Below, in pieces: positions 7,444 through 14,881 of a stretch of DNA of 64,000 nt; position 1 is the stretch's first letter, and each line of letters begins with the position of its first letter. Source of the stretch: a virus. The DNA lies in the IMG/VR virus record IMGVR_UViG_3300045927_000329, positions 1 through 64,000 of that record, one strand, 5' to 3'. The notes under the pieces are model-generated. The model was not told the origin of the DNA. It was given only the letters and a program-made list of their open reading frames with translations, and searched no databases. Position numbers and translations under genes: made by a program.

Positions 7444-7604
7444 GGCTCGGCCTCCAGCGTGAGGACCTCGCCGCACTCGGTGCAGCGGAGGACGAGAACG
7501 CGCCCGCCGTCACGCACCTCCAGCAGCTCGCACGGCTCCCAGTCGAGCCAGTGGATCAGGCGGTGGTGCGCGTGCGCCAGCCAGGCGCGCAGCGGCAGCG
7601 TCAC
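7440..7604 (-). CDS. 54-residue hypothetical protein with CxxC
   Basis: A short gene linked by GTGA overlaps to the cold-shock gene upstream and the helicase downstream, with an AGGAG box before its GTG. The product has an aromatic, His-rich helix (WLAHAHHRLIHWLDW) and ends in LRCTECGEVLTLEAEP, a CxxC pair of zinc-ribbon type with one further Cys upstream. The tight double overlap supports it. Function unknown. Confidence 0.6.
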   Translation of the reverse strand: MTLPLRAWLAHAHHRLIHWLDWEPCELLEVRDGGRVLVLRCTECGEVLTLEAEP

Positions 7605-7945
7605 CGCTCCTCCGGCTGATCCGGCTGCTCCGGGCGAATGCGCTCGGCGCGGTGCCCCTTGGCGACGACCCTCGGCTCGAAGGCGACCAGACTCCCCTCT
7701 TCGAGGGAGTCGATCGGCATCTCCAGCCCGCTGGCGTGGAAGAAGTAGTCCTTGCCGACCTCGCCGCCTTCGGTACAGCGGATGAAGCCGAAGCCGCGTT
7801 CGGCGTAGACCCGGTAGACGCGGCCGCGCGCCGTCGGCGCGGATGTCGCCGCTGTCGCCACCGGCTCGGACAGGTCGTCGTCATCGTCGCGGGCAGTCTT
7901 GGTGTGCTTCCCAGCCACGGTCGCCTCCGTTGCGTCGATCGCCAT
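7601..7945 (-). CDS. cold-shock domain protein
   Basis: This 114-residue protein has a disordered N-terminal 38 residues with an Asp run, then a cold-shock domain. The RNP1-like motif RGFGFI and the RNP2-like motif DYFFHAS are intact, followed by EEGSLVAFEPRVVAKGHRAERI. Cold-shock domains bind single-stranded RNA or DNA. In a phage the protein may act as an RNA chaperone, antiterminator or nucleic-acid-binding protein during take-over. It is larger than bacterial CspA (about 70) because of the N-terminal extension and sits in the helicase operon. Confidence 0.88.
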   Translation of the reverse strand: MAIDATEATVAGKHTKTARDDDDDLSEPVATAATSAPTARGRVYRVYAERGFGFIRCTEGGEVGKDYFFHASGLEMPIDSLEEGSLVAFEPRVVAKGHRAERIRPEQPDQPEER

Positions 7946-7946
7946 G

Positions 7947-8225
7947 TCAGTTGTCCTCAGGACGGGCGGGGGCGGTCCCCCGCCAGCGGGTCCTCGACTG
8001 CGACTGCACGTCGCCGCTCTCGGTCAGCGCCGGGTCGTGCGCGTCGAGGAACTCCTGCAGCAGCTCGATCACCGGACGCAGGTGGTGCCCGGCGATCCGA
8101 ATCAGGTAGCTGCCACAGAAATCACAGTCGATCTCCAGGTCGACGTAGAGGAACGGCCGGCCCTCCGGCGCCGTCTCCGGCGGCTCCACCGTGATCGCAC
8201 GGCCGGTGACCAGCGCCCTCTTCAC
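7947..8225 (-). CDS. hypothetical protein
   Basis: This 92-residue protein is of unknown family. It has an N-terminal beta-rich part (KRALVTGRAITVEPPE), IDCDFCGSYLIRIAGHH with a single CxxC, then an amphipathic helix (RPVIELLQEFLDAHD) and a polar tail. It lies between the cold-shock gene and the deoxyribosyltransferase-like region in the same direction. Confidence 0.65.
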   Translation of the reverse strand: MKRALVTGRAITVEPPETAPEGRPFLYVDLEIDCDFCGSYLIRIAGHHLRPVIELLQEFLDAHDPALTESGDVQSQSRTRWRGTAPARPEDN

Positions 8226-8779
8226 GTCAGGACACCGGCGGTGTCGACACCGCGGCCTGGCCGTCGGCCTTGGGGCTCTTGGTCGGCGCCGGCTTCTCCT
8301 TCACCGGCGGACGCGGCGGCTGCTGGCGGCGCTTGATGGTCGCCTGCGCCAGCGCCAGTGCTTGGAGTGCCAAGGACAGCTCCGTCGTCTCGAAGTAGTG
8401 CAGGACGGCGAGCACGGGATTCTTTGGCTTTGACATGAGTGCTGACTCCTTTCAGCCAGTCACGAAGGGCGGCGGTGCTCTTCAGCACCGGGATGGCGTG
8501 CGCGCGGGCGACGCGGACCTCGGCCCGGGCGCCGGCTGACAGCTCCCAGTCCGGGGTCACCAGCACCGCATCGCAGCGCCTGAGCATGGCGAGATCGCCA
8601 CGCAGCCAGAGGTCGTCGGCGGCCGCGCCCTGGAAGAAGCGCGTGTTGGTGTGCGGGCAGAGCGCGGCAGCGCCGAGCAGCCAGACCTCCAGGGCCAGGC
8701 GCTCGGCGCGCCGGATGTTCTCCTCGATCGCCCAGGCGCTCGGGCCGCGGAACGGGCCGGCGATGTAGACGACCTTCAT
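8222..8779 (-). CDS. nucleoside 2-deoxyribosyltransferase-like (DUF4406-type) protein
   Basis: The start KVVYIAGPFRGPSAWAIEEN matches the first strand-loop-helix of the nucleoside 2-deoxyribosyltransferase-like / DUF4406 fold. LCPHTNTRFF, then CDAVLVTPDWELSAGARAEV, match the later substrate-binding region. Related enzymes cleave or exchange N-glycosidic bonds in nucleotides and act in nucleotide salvage or base modification. The domain is complete by about residue 110, where a stop would be expected. The frame remains open for about 75 more residues across the next gene, giving 185. The tail is low-complexity and doubtful. Confidence 0.75.
   Translation of the reverse strand: MKVVYIAGPFRGPSAWAIEENIRRAERLALEVWLLGAAALCPHTNTRFFQGAAADDLWLRGDLAMLRRCDAVLVTPDWELSAGARAEVRVARAHAIPVLKSTAALRDWLKGVSTHVKAKESRARRPALLRDDGAVLGTPSTGAGAGDHQAPPAAAASAGEGEAGADQEPQGRRPGRGVDTAGVLT
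8227..8436 (-). CDS. hypothetical small helical protein with basic tail
   Basis: This 69-residue protein has an N-terminal amphipathic helix (about residues 5-35, Leu/Ala-rich) and a Lys/Pro-rich tail. It starts after a GAAAGGAGT ribosome-binding site. The whole gene lies within the 3' part of the longer deoxyribosyltransferase-like frame, so one of the two may be an artefact of a missing stop. The good ribosome-binding site favours it being expressed. Confidence 0.5.
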   Translation of the reverse strand: MSKPKNPVLAVLHYFETTELSLALQALALAQATIKRRQQPPRPPVKEKPAPTKSPKADGQAAVSTPPVS

Positions 8780-9009
8780 GCTTCCGGCTCCTCCTCCACC
8801 TCCGAGGCGGGGTCGTGGAAGACCACCGCCTTGATCGCCCACATCGCCGCCTGCTCGTTGTTGGTGATCGCAATCGAGTACTGCCGCGAGGCGGGGCACA
8901 CCTCGTGGATCAGCCGCTCGCCCTCGGAGAAGTGCGCCCGCAGCCGGTTGATCTTGGCGAGCCCCTCGGGCGACGGCTTGTGGTAGGCGTAGGGTTTGTC
9001 GATTGGCAT
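8776..9009 (-). CDS. Acb2/Tad1-like hairpin-domain protein, candidate cyclic-nucleotide sponge
   Basis: This 77-residue protein matches the small helical-hairpin family of phage Acb2 (T4 Vs.4 type) and the related part of Tad1. Its signatures are YHKPSPEGLAKINRLR (residues 9-24), CPASRQYSIAIT (38-49) and NEQAAMWAIKAVVF (51-64), ending in an acidic tail. Acb2 proteins are oligomeric sponges that bind the cyclic di- and trinucleotide signals of CBASS and so block that defence. ATG was chosen because it sits in a TGATG overlap with the next upstream gene. The match is by memory of the pattern, so the assignment is likely, and ligand specificity is unknown. Confidence 0.78.
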   Translation of the reverse strand: MPIDKPYAYHKPSPEGLAKINRLRAHFSEGERLIHEVCPASRQYSIAITNNEQAAMWAIKAVVFHDPASEVEEEPEA

Positions 9010-9233
9010 CACAGCTCCTCGTCGCGCGGTCGCTCGTGTTCGAGCATCTTCAGGTAGTCGCTCGGCGACAGCCGGTGGTCGAGCAGGTCGCGCGCGTTCT
9101 GCAGCGCCACGCGGTACGACGGCCAGTCGGTGTCGCGCGTCGGGCATTCCTCGACCAGGCGCCGCAGCGCCACCTGCAGCACGACCTGGTAGGCGACGAT
9201 CTCCTCCGGGGTGCGGCAGTGTTCGAGGGTCAT
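9009..9233 (-). CDS. hypothetical helical protein upstream of the Acb2-like gene
   Basis: This 74-residue, mostly helical protein (AYQVVLQVALRRLVEE, then YRVALQNARDLLDHRLSPSDYL) is of unknown family. It overlaps both neighbours: its start lies within the end of the zinc-ribbon gene, and its stop overlaps the start of the Acb2-like gene by one base. It may be a partner of the Acb2-like protein, but only position suggests this. Confidence 0.68.
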   Translation of the reverse strand: MTLEHCRTPEEIVAYQVVLQVALRRLVEECPTRDTDWPSYRVALQNARDLLDHRLSPSDYLKMLEHERPRDEEL

Positions 9234-9895
9234 GGTCGCAGGTTGTCGAGATTGGCCCACGCCCGCAGCGAGGCGCCGCACTTGCCGCAGTCGGTCTCGA
9301 AGGGGACCTGGCCGCTGGCGTCCTTGCTGACGTCTTCCTGGTAGTAGCTCTCGCCGCAGCCCTTCTTCCCTTCGATCACTTCCGTCTGCCCGTCCGGTTT
9401 CTTCACGCGGATGTCGCGGTCGCGGCTGCACTTCCAGCTGTACTTGATGTCGCCGCCGAACTCCCGGCCGCCGTGGCGCTGCACCGCCGCCATGTACTCG
9501 CGGTTGCTGCGCGGCTTGGTCTTCTCGCCGAGCGCCCGCAGCAGGTAGTCGAGGTCGCTGGCGATGACCGCCTTGCCCTTGCCGCGCCCGCGCTCGATAT
9601 TGGTCAACCGCGTCTCGAACGGCTCCTGGTTGTGCAGGCCCTGCGGGCTCTGCACGATCAGCAGCGGGTGGTCGCGGTCGAAGCTGGCACGCACGCGCTG
9701 CGGCGGGGTCTTCTCCGGCACGTCGATCAGATCCCAGATGGCGCTCATGTCCCGCGGCAGCAGAAAGCGGTAGGGGCCGGGAGGCGGCGGCGGCGCCCAG
9801 CTGCCGAACTCGGGGAGGTCATCGAGCCCCTCGCCTGCCGTCGGGAGGGGTTCATCCTTGAGCACGCCGGCCAGTTCACTCATGCTCTTGCCCAC
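9230..9895 (-). CDS. phage DNA-metabolism protein with C-terminal zinc site, family unknown
   Basis: This protein of about 221 residues has a Pro-rich N-terminal third. A central segment reads KPRSNREYMAAVQRHGGREF, and the C-terminus carries two Cys groups (KGCGE, then TDCGKCGASLRAWANLDNL) that could bind zinc. The gene directly follows the P-loop ATPase gene in the operon, a position where phages often place single-strand-binding or annealing partners. This role is inference. GTG at 9895 was chosen because GAGG stands 6 nt before it; ATG at 9883 or 9916 is possible. Confidence 0.68.
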   Translation of the reverse strand: MGKSMSELAGVLKDEPLPTAGEGLDDLPEFGSWAPPPPPGPYRFLLPRDMSAIWDLIDVPEKTPPQRVRASFDRDHPLLIVQSPQGLHNQEPFETRLTNIERGRGKGKAVIASDLDYLLRALGEKTKPRSNREYMAAVQRHGGREFGGDIKYSWKCSRDRDIRVKKPDGQTEVIEGKKGCGESYYQEDVSKDASGQVPFETDCGKCGASLRAWANLDNLRP

Positions 9896-9960
9896 ATCGC
9901 ACCTCACAATCAACATTGATCTGAATCAAACATCGAACTGGGGCTACCCGCCCCCGTGGC

Positions 9961-9991
9961 TCGTTGTCGTCATCGTCGTCGTCGTCGTCGA
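9961..9991 (-). repeat. (ACG/GAC)n leader tract
   Basis: A 31-nt trinucleotide run of CGT/CAT units in the gap between the ATPase gene and the zinc-site gene at 9230-9895. It reads as (ACG)n in the sense of the downstream gene and matches the leader type seen before other early genes. Confidence 0.65.
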
Positions 9992-9998
9992 TGCAGGT

Positions 9999-11468
9999 TC
10001 AGGCCGTCGGTGGCGTCGAGGCGCCCGGGGCGCGAGCCGGCGGCCGCATTCCTGGTGGCGGCGGTGGCCCTCCGGGCGGAGCGGTCGGGGCGGTGTCGAG
10101 AGGCGTGGCCACGTCGTCGGCTCCGTCGAGCGGCAGGGGCACGTCGATCTCGTTGGTCGCTGGTGCCGGTGTCGGCTCGGCGGTGCGGCGCTTGCGCGGC
10201 ATGGCGACCGAGCGCGTCGCGACCGGCGCAGCGGCCGGCGCTGGCGTCGGCGCGGCCGGCTCCGGCAGGCGCGGCAATGGAAGCGCGCCAGCGGCTGCGG
10301 CGGCTGGCGCCACGGTCGTCGGCGCCGCCGGCACCGAGAACGTCTCGCCGTATTCGGTTGGAGTACCAGCGAGTCCCGGGGCGCCGGGCACCTCCTCGGC
10401 CAGCGCGCGGCGCAGGTCCTCATCGAGCAGGCGGAAGACGAGCCCGAGGTTGGCCTGCTGCCAGGGCGCGTCGAGCGGGTCGACCAGCTTCTCCGGCAGC
10501 CCCGTCGGCGAGGCGCTCGTCTTGAGCAGGTGCCGGCGATTCTGCGGGTCGGTGAATGGACGCAGGTAGAGGACGAAGTGCTCGCGGCCCTGGTCGTCGG
10601 CTTCCTTCCCCATCTCGTAGACGTTGCCGAACCAGGCACTGGCTTCGTCGGTGGCGGCGCGCCCGGGCAGCTTGGCGCCGACGATCGGCAGCCCGCCCTC
10701 GTCGGTCGCTTCCATGCTGAGGGCGGTGAAGACCGGCCCCTCGACCAGGTGCGGAATGCTCAGCGAGTTGTTGACGAACTGCTGCCCGCGCGTCTGGCCG
10801 AAGCCGACGTCCGCGCGGTTGTTGCCTCCGAGCTTGATCGAGCCGCTGACCACCACGCCGCCGAAGGCCGGCTTCTCGCCGCCGATCAGCCCCTGGCCGC
10901 GACTGTGATCCATGTGCTCCATCACCACGCCCGTCATGCTCGTCAAGCCGTCGAAGGCGACGCCGCCGACCGCCTCGAAGCCCCTGGTGCGGTGGACGTC
11001 CTCGACGACCGTCAGCTCGCCGAGCGCGTGCAGCGTCTTGCACGTCGCGCAGTAGGTCGGCCCGACCTGCGCCCGCAGCGGCAGCTGCGCCAGCGGCGTG
11101 CCCGACTTGCTGCAGAGGACGCGGTAGACGGTGGTGACGGGCGGGATCAGGTCGACGGCCGGCGAGGTCTCCCCCGTCTCGACGTTGATGGTGCGCGGCC
11201 AGTAGCCCTTGCTGGCGAGGTAGAGCGTCTCGATGCCCAGGCTCTCGGCGCTGCGCGTCCGCGCGCGCCAGAAGCGAATCAGCCCCTGCTTCATCAGCTT
11301 CTGCAGCTCGGTCGGGATGGCGCCGCCGTCCCACGAGTAGAGCAGCAGCACGCGGCTGTAGGTCTCCCACAGGTACTGCGCGAAGCTGGCCAGGAGCGAG
11401 GTCTTGCCGGCGCCTGGTACTCCAAGGATCAGCGTGGCGGTGAAGATGCGACGGAGCGCGTCGGACAT
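9999..11468 (-). CDS. P-loop AAA/RecA-like ATPase
   Basis: This 489-residue protein has a Walker A motif GVPGAGKT at residues 16-23 and a RecA/Sak4-like start (TLILGVPGAGKTSLLASFAQ, then VLLLYSWDGG). Further along is VVMEHMDHSRGQGLIGGEKP. A Cys pair (TYCATCKTL) near residue 140 could bind zinc. The last 110 residues are Ala/Pro-rich and probably disordered. It sits between a Cas4-like nuclease gene and a zinc-site gene, so a role in phage recombination or replication is likely. Single-strand annealing or RecA-like activity is inference. Confidence 0.8.
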   Translation of the reverse strand: MSDALRRIFTATLILGVPGAGKTSLLASFAQYLWETYSRVLLLYSWDGGAIPTELQKLMKQGLIRFWRARTRSAESLGIETLYLASKGYWPRTINVETGETSPAVDLIPPVTTVYRVLCSKSGTPLAQLPLRAQVGPTYCATCKTLHALGELTVVEDVHRTRGFEAVGGVAFDGLTSMTGVVMEHMDHSRGQGLIGGEKPAFGGVVVSGSIKLGGNNRADVGFGQTRGQQFVNNSLSIPHLVEGPVFTALSMEATDEGGLPIVGAKLPGRAATDEASAWFGNVYEMGKEADDQGREHFVLYLRPFTDPQNRRHLLKTSASPTGLPEKLVDPLDAPWQQANLGLVFRLLDEDLRRALAEEVPGAPGLAGTPTEYGETFSVPAAPTTVAPAAAAAGALPLPRLPEPAAPTPAPAAAPVATRSVAMPRKRRTAEPTPAPATNEIDVPLPLDGADDVATPLDTAPTAPPGGPPPPPGMRPPARAPGASTPPTA

Positions 11469-11478
11469 GACAGCAGCC

Positions 11479-11991
11479 TCAGACGCCGGACGCCATCGGC
11501 GGCGCCGGGGGTTGTGCGCTGATGTGCGCGATTAAGTCGTTGACTTCCTCCGGCGAGCACCACTCGCCGCTCTCGACCGCCTCGGGCATATCCGCCAGAA
11601 TGCGGTTGCGAAACAGCTCCAGCGCGGCGATGAGCGTGCGCTGCACCTTGCCGGCGGGATCGAAGACCTCGCGGCTGTCGCGGCGGCGGGTCTGCTGCAG
11701 CAGGGCCGCACGGGCGGCGTCGATGCCGGCGGCGTAGCCGGCGGTGAAGGCCTCCTCGATGGAGGCCTCGGGGTGCGCGTCGAGCCAGCGGCTGGCGAGC
11801 GAGGCGCTGAAGGACCCGGGCGACTCCCCTGCCGGGGGCGGCGGTGGCAGCTCGGCGCGGCGTCCCGGCTGGCCGGCGCCGCAGCTGCTGCAGCCCTGGC
11901 CGAGCGGCCCGGCGTTCTCCGCGCCACAGGCCGGGCAGTTCCAGCCGACCAGATCCTGTGTGGCGTAGTGGCGCGACCCACCGACTGGCAT
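11479..11991 (-). CDS. zinc-ribbon protein, unknown function
   Basis: This 170-residue protein has an N-terminal four-cysteine zinc ribbon (WNCPACGAENAGPLGQGCSS, then CGAG) and a Pro-rich linker. A helical middle (SLASRWLDAHPEASIEEAFT, then GYAAGIDAARAALLQQ) and a second helical segment follow. ATG was chosen because it meets the stop of the upstream small gene. It is encoded between the nuclease and the ATPase in the recombination operon. Confidence 0.72.
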   Translation of the reverse strand: MPVGGSRHYATQDLVGWNCPACGAENAGPLGQGCSSCGAGQPGRRAELPPPPPAGESPGSFSASLASRWLDAHPEASIEEAFTAGYAAGIDAARAALLQQTRRRDSREVFDPAGKVQRTLIAALELFRNRILADMPEAVESGEWCSPEEVNDLIAHISAQPPAPPMASGV

Positions 11992-12170
11992 TACGGCTTC
12001 TCCTCGACGACGCGCGCGTTGTCCTGATCCTCGAACCAGTCTTCGATCGCCTGCTGGATCGCCAGCGCCAGGGACCGCACGCGTTCGGGGGGAGCCGGCG
12101 GCGTTTCCTCTGCGAGGAAGACCCTGGCAAGGTCCGCAGATCGCGGGTCGTAGGTCGTCACCACAGTCAT
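11991..12170 (-). CDS. 59-residue hypothetical protein
   Basis: A small acidic helical protein. MTVVTTYDPRSADLARVFLA is followed by a linker and the helix RVRSLALAIQQAIEDWFEDQ. It overlaps the end of the nuclease gene by 4 nt and its stop shares a base with the next ATG, so the three genes are translated together. Function unknown. Confidence 0.62.
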   Translation of the reverse strand: MTVVTTYDPRSADLARVFLAEETPPAPPERVRSLALAIQQAIEDWFEDQDNARVVEEKP

Positions 12171-13621
12171 CGTTCGTCCTCCTCGTCGACTTCCGCCGCT
12201 TCCGCCGGCAGCAGCCCGCGTGCGATCGCCTGCTGCAGCTCGGGCGCGTGGTGCGGCAGGCGCGGCTGGTAGTGGCCACTGCCGATCGGGTCCTCCCAGC
12301 CGGTGTGGCGGTGACAGATCGGCACGAACTCGCACTGGTGGTCGCGACCAAACGGTCGGCAGGCCCAGCTCGCCGGCACGAGGTGATCGAGCAGCGCCTG
12401 GAAGCGCGGGTCGGCCCAGGCGAGGCCCTGCATCTGCTGCGCCTCGTAGAGCGCCCAGAGGGTCTCCTGCCAGCTGTGCTCCTCGCCGAGGAGCCCGCGG
12501 CGCAGCGACTGCAGCTGGGCGTCCTGGCGGTTCATCGGGCCGAGGATGAAGCAGGTCTTCTCCAGCAGGCTCCCGGGCAGGAAGCGCACCCAGAACTCCT
12601 CGGGCGTCATGTCCGGGTCCTGCGTGTGGTAGGCGCGCCAGATCGGCCAGTCACTCTCCGCCAGCTCCCAGACGCCGGTGCGCCGGTGCGCCCGGCTCTT
12701 GCGCTTGACCTCCCCGTCGTCGGTCACCCACTCGTAGCTCGGGAGCCAGTCCTCGGGCTGCATCGGCGGATTGCCCGGCCGGCGGTAGCCGTAGCAGAGC
12801 GGCGACTGCTGGCGCTTCCTGAGCGGGTCGTCCTCGTCGTACTTGTCGCGCTTGCGGCTGCCCTTGCTGAGGCCGACGATGTACAGCTCGGTGACCTCGC
12901 GGCCCCAGAGCGGCTCGGCGTCGAGCGTGCCGAGCCCGAGCTGCGGGTCGGTCTCCCACTGCTCGACCCAGGCGTCGCTCTCCCAGCCGGTGGTCTTGCA
13001 CTCGAAGTAGGCGAGGCTGCCGCTGCTGCGGTGCTCGGCCAGCAGGTCGGTGCGGATCTGCAGCGCCGTGCCGGTGCAGCCGCGCCGGAGGTGTTCGGCG
13101 GCGTCGAGCGGCGGCGCGCCGCAGCCGCATTCGAGGAAGTGCAGGCGCTCCTCCTCGACCACCCGCACGCGGTAGCGCTCCAGCAGCCAGGGGAAGAACT
13201 TCAGGCGCAGCGCCCAGAGCAGCCCGACGATGAGCGAGCGCTGTTCGAGGATGGTCTCTTCGGTCTGCGCGCTGCCGAGGATGCCGCGGTAGCCGCGCGC
13301 CTCGACGCGGGTGACATACCCGTCGCAGACCGCCTGGATGATCGCGCGCGTCTCGTTCAGGTCGGGGAGGCGGTCGTGCTGCGCCGCGATGCGGCTGAAG
13401 CCTTCCAGGCCCTGGTGCGCGGCGATCCCCGTGACCAGCGGCAGCGATTCGCGCCGAGCGGTGAGCCCGTAGCCGGTGGGGCCCGCGTGATAGGTGAGGT
13501 AGCGGGCGCGCTTGCAGCGACTGGCGCCGAGCTTGAAGCGGCTGCGGTCGGTGTACCACAGCAGGGGCGCCGGTGCGCGAGGAGATAGAGCTGCCGCCGT
13601 CGGTGACGTCATTGTGACCAT
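12167..13621 (-). CDS. Cas4/RecB-like PD-(D/E)XK exonuclease with Fe-S cluster
   Basis: This 484-residue nuclease has the order of RecB/Cas4/AddB nucleases. A Cys (SRCKRARYL, C36) comes first, then a motif GIAAHQGLEGF (H69), the catalytic core IRTDLLAEH (D192) and YFECKTTG (E207, K209). The C-terminal Cys group CRPFGRDHQCEFVPICH can complete a 4Fe-4S cluster. Such enzymes resect DNA ends for recombination. It is the first gene of the operon with the zinc-ribbon, ATPase and zinc-site genes. It is longer than Cas4 (about 200), with an inserted region near residues 270-340. Confidence 0.87.
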   Translation of the reverse strand: MVTMTSPTAAALSPRAPAPLLWYTDRSRFKLGASRCKRARYLTYHAGPTGYGLTARRESLPLVTGIAAHQGLEGFSRIAAQHDRLPDLNETRAIIQAVCDGYVTRVEARGYRGILGSAQTEETILEQRSLIVGLLWALRLKFFPWLLERYRVRVVEEERLHFLECGCGAPPLDAAEHLRRGCTGTALQIRTDLLAEHRSSGSLAYFECKTTGWESDAWVEQWETDPQLGLGTLDAEPLWGREVTELYIVGLSKGSRKRDKYDEDDPLRKRQQSPLCYGYRRPGNPPMQPEDWLPSYEWVTDDGEVKRKSRAHRRTGVWELAESDWPIWRAYHTQDPDMTPEEFWVRFLPGSLLEKTCFILGPMNRQDAQLQSLRRGLLGEEHSWQETLWALYEAQQMQGLAWADPRFQALLDHLVPASWACRPFGRDHQCEFVPICHRHTGWEDPIGSGHYQPRLPHHAPELQQAIARGLLPAEAAEVDEEDER

Positions 13622-13973
13622 CGCCTCCGTCGTCGTGATCGTTGTGGTCGCGAACCCCTAACCCGTCGATCGTTCCCTGGGCGAACCGGACTCAGTTCGC
13701 CGCGTCTGGTACGCCGCCAAGACTGGGACGCCTCGGCGGAGCGAGCATCAGACTGCCGTGTGACGATCTTGTCAAGCGGTCGTGCCCCTGAGATGTCTGC
13801 GGGTGTCTGGGGGTGTCAGGAGTACCAAGCGATTTTGCCGGCAGGTTATTCAGGAGGGATTCGGGCCGGACTGAGCCGGCCCGATGAGCTGGATTGCGCC
13901 GAATTACCGGTTATGGTGGACTCGTGCGCGGTGCTCCTGTAGTTCTACGACGCCTCGTGCGCCTTGCTGCGCG
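13622..13973. promoter_or_regulatory. intergenic control region
   Basis: About 350 nt with no convincing gene. It lies upstream of the nuclease-ATPase operon and after the gene at 13974-14375, so it should hold the operon's promoter. The end near 13622 has CGT-rich leader sequence. A perfect 9-bp hairpin lies at 13861-13884. Short direct repeats of GGGTGTC type are seen near 13800. Confidence 0.5.
13861..13884. terminator. strong hairpin, possible terminator or operator
   Basis: TCGGGCCGG, loop ACTGAG, then CCGGCCCGA: a perfect 9-bp stem with a 6-nt loop. It lies about 90 nt after the end of the gene at 13974-14375 in the minus direction. No T-run follows, so intrinsic termination is uncertain and an operator is possible. 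Confidence 0.45.
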
Positions 13974-14375
13974 CTACTGCGCCTTCGGCGGCAGGGTCCA
14001 GACCGCGGCGAACGCGCGCCCCTTGGACTTGGCGCCCAGGTTCTGCAGGCGCAGCCGTAGCGTCTTCGGCATCCACAGGCGCTGCGCCTTGAGCCGCGCC
14101 TTCAGGTCGCGCACGGTCTGCGGGCCTTCGAGCAGCGCCTCGCGCAGCGCCGCGTCCAGGCGATCGGAGTCGCGCACGATGGGCGTCCGCTTCGTCGGCT
14201 TCGTCGCCGTCGTCTGCCCGCGCATCCGCGTCGCGGCGCGCAGCTTCCCGTTGAAGCTCGCCTGCGCCCGCGCACCCTGGTCCTCCTCCAGCACCGCCGC
14301 CGCCAGCTCCAGGCCCTCGGCCTTCTTCCGGTACTCCGCCGCCTTCAGTCGCAGGCGTTCGCCCATCGTCGTCAT
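13974..14375 (-). CDS. hypothetical basic protein, possible nucleic-acid binding
   Basis: This 133-residue, strongly basic protein has an N-terminal helix (ERLRLKAAEYRKKAEGLELA) and a Thr/Lys linker. The C-terminal half (SDRLDAALREALLEGPQTVR, then DLKARLKAQRLWMPKTLRLR) could form a small winged helix. An (ACG)3 leader with a GAGGAGG box precedes the ATG. No family recognised. Confidence 0.65.
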   Translation of the reverse strand: MTTMGERLRLKAAEYRKKAEGLELAAAVLEEDQGARAQASFNGKLRAATRMRGQTTATKPTKRTPIVRDSDRLDAALREALLEGPQTVRDLKARLKAQRLWMPKTLRLRLQNLGAKSKGRAFAAVWTLPPKAQ

Positions 14376-14431
14376 CGTCGTCGTCCCTCCTCTCCTGGCC
14401 TCTCCTGTCTCAGTGTCTCAGTCTCAGTGTC

Positions 14432-14881
14432 TCAGGCTCGTCGCCGCCGACCTCTGGCGTCCTGGTCGCGCTCGCGCTCGCGCCGCAGCTGTCGCGCCTT
14501 GTAGGTGTCGAAGGTCACCAGCTCCGGCCGCCCGGCGCCGTTGACCTCGGCGTGCTTCTTCGCGTAGCTCTCCAGCGGCGAGGTGCCGCCGATGCCGCGC
14601 GCCTCGAACGCCGCGCCGAGCACCGCGATCGCCACCACCCCCAGGTGCGGCAGCGCCAGCTCCTGCGGCGAGACCTCCTCGTAGAGCTGTTTGAGGTTGC
14701 GGACCTTCAGGGCCTTGACGGCATGCGTGAGCAGCCGCGCCGCGTGGAAGTTGAAGCAGTCGACGTGGGCGAGATCGGCGCGGGTGAAGCGGTCGGAGCC
14801 GATCTCCAAGACCGGGAGCTTGGCCGCAGCCTGCAGCTCCCGAACGGTCGTGGTCCCGAGGATGGTTGTCGCCAGATTCAT
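14432..14881 (-). CDS. hypothetical protein
   Basis: This 149-residue protein of unknown family has a hydrophobic middle (LPHLGVVAIAVLGAAFEARG, about residues 78-97), possibly one membrane-associated helix, and a very basic C-terminus (RRERERDQDARGRRRR). Its ATG overlaps the upstream TGA by 4 nt, so it is coupled to the gene at 14878-15282. Confidence 0.62.
   Translation of the reverse strand: MNLATTILGTTTVRELQAAAKLPVLEIGSDRFTRADLAHVDCFNFHAARLLTHAVKALKVRNLKQLYEEVSPQELALPHLGVVAIAVLGAAFEARGIGGTSPLESYAKKHAEVNGAGRPELVTFDTYKARQLRRERERDQDARGRRRRA

Noticed and set aside
13760-13942. 60-residue plus-strand open frame in the spacer at 13.8 kb
   Set aside because: No ribosome-binding site or coherent fold, and it contains the perfect hairpin at 13861-13884. 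Better read as a control region.
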